A stretch of 5,228 bases of DNA from Deltaproteobacteria bacterium (GTDB lineage Bacteria > UBA10199 > DSSB01), in assembly GCA_021772695.1 (NCBI GenBank), contig JAJFLL010000270.1, positions 1-5,228 on the forward strand, read 5' to 3'. Made by a program: the position numbers and the translations under genes. Position 1 is the first letter of the stretch; every line of letters starts with the position of its first letter. Below are positions 4,606-5,228 of the stretch, in pieces. The notes under the pieces are model-generated. The model was not told the DNA's origin and did not search any database. It saw nothing but the letters and a program-made list of their open reading frames with translations.

Positions 4606-5228
4606 ATGACGCCACGCGAGCCGTTTCGCCTACCCGAAACCGCATATTCCTTCAAATCAGTCGACGCCTTTCTCGAGCAGTCCCAGGTTCGCCTCGATAA
4701 AATTGCCCAAGCCCAAGGAAAATCCAGCTCCAAAATTTCCCCTCAGGATATCATGGTCGATCCCGGAGCAGCGGGCGACGGAATCTATCAATTGGTTTAC
4801 AAAAATAAGGCTTTAGATGCCGTGCTGTTGGGGCAGGTCAGTACCCTCAATCAAGAAATTCGACTGGTCAATCACCGCATCGACCAACCGGAAAAATATT
4901 TTATCTTCCATTATGACAAAGTGGAAGATGCCTGTTCGCTCACCTCCACTTTGCTCGGTGCGGAAGAATTGGCCGGCCTGGAGTGTGAAGACGGATGGCT
5001 CGATCCAAAAATCAAGGGCGCCGAAAAAAGTTTTGAATCCCTTACCGTCTTTGACCGCTATTGCCAAAAATCCTACGCAAAATTTTTATCGGAGCATCCT
5101 GAATTTAAGGGTACCGGAAATTTCGGTCTCAATCGCACCGTGGTGCATAACCCTGAATTTGGCGACGGCCAATTCAATCTGCTCTACCACAACCCGGCCA
5201 ATGACTTTTTTTGCCGGGCCGAAATCCC
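4606..5228 (+). CDS. Paralogue of gene 2, four-cysteine domain protein (5' part, cut by window end)
   Basis: The frame stays open to the end of the window, giving 207 residues; the C-terminus is missing. ATG 4606 is preferred because gene 2 also starts MTP and the following residues align ('FETFDSINAY' with 'YSFKSVDAF'). A GGGGG run lies seven bases upstream. ATG 4543 is in frame and would add 21 residues, but has only a poorly spaced GAAG before it. Domain 1 covers about residues 14-130 and domain 2 begins near 142. Domain 2 closely matches gene 2: F..YCQ (C153), GLNR, 'QFNLLYHNPANDFFC' (C203). Domain 1 keeps the third and fourth cysteines (C110 in ACSL, C127) but has lost both the first and second. 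Function is unknown. No signal peptide is evident. Confidence 0.8.
   Translation, partial: MTPREPFRLPETAYSFKSVDAFLEQSQVRLDKIAQAQGKSSSKISPQDIMVDPGAAGDGIYQLVYKNKALDAVLLGQVSTLNQEIRLVNHRIDQPEKYFIFHYDKVEDACSLTSTLLGAEELAGLECEDGWLDPKIKGAEKSFESLTVFDRYCQKSYAKFLSEHPEFKGTGNFGLNRTVVHNPEFGDGQFNLLYHNPANDFFCRAEI

Overview
The window looks like a chromosomal accessory region from a Gram-negative bacterium. The best guess is a Bdellovibrio-like relative (Bdellovibrionota). This rests mainly on the minus-strand HNH protein, whose N-terminal helical region ('GYPSLFAFLT..LGYSEGAAQRRIQAMRLMKELPE') resembles a family I know chiefly from that group. There are no rRNA, tRNA or housekeeping genes to anchor the taxonomy, so it stays tentative.

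Layout. (1) Positions 1-1365, plus strand: the 3' part of a gene for a membrane-associated, otherwise helical protein of unknown function. (2) Positions 1424-2605, plus strand: a complete gene of unknown function. Its product has two diverged copies of a roughly 110-residue four-cysteine domain and a glycine-rich hydrophobic C-terminal region. (3) Positions 2682-3956, minus strand: a complete HNH endonuclease-family gene, convergent with gene 2, with an AT-rich inverted repeat between the two stops. (4) Positions 3975-4542: a long intergenic stretch. It holds the putative HNH promoter region, an A/C-rich segment that looks like a decayed inverted copy of the HNH gene's linker, and an AT-rich promoter-like segment. 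(5) Positions 4606-5228, plus strand: the 5' part of a paralogue of gene 2, cut by the window end.

Genes 1, 2 and 5 appear to form a tandem family of related plus-strand genes. Genes 2 and 5 share the four-cysteine domain and an MTP start. Genes 1 and 2 share a similar hydrophobic glycine-rich segment. The HNH gene lies in the opposite orientation between family members, which fits insertion of a selfish or mobile HNH module into a paralogue array.

The most unusual signal is a pair of palindromic repeat families found both inside the HNH coding sequence and in the nearby non-coding DNA. One is a 42-nt GC-rich hairpin in two inverted copies, with one compensated base pair. The other is an 18-bp palindrome in three copies. 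In the HNH gene they lie in frame in the disordered linker and encode PRTGAPCGARVLGG and PP(T/A)SAV. In the intergenic region the same two elements occur in the same order and in the same reading frame as each other, flanking a (Ser-Pro)7-coding tandem repeat and interrupted by stop codons. This suggests either a linker relic or protein-embedded palindromic elements comparable in kind to those known in Rickettsia.
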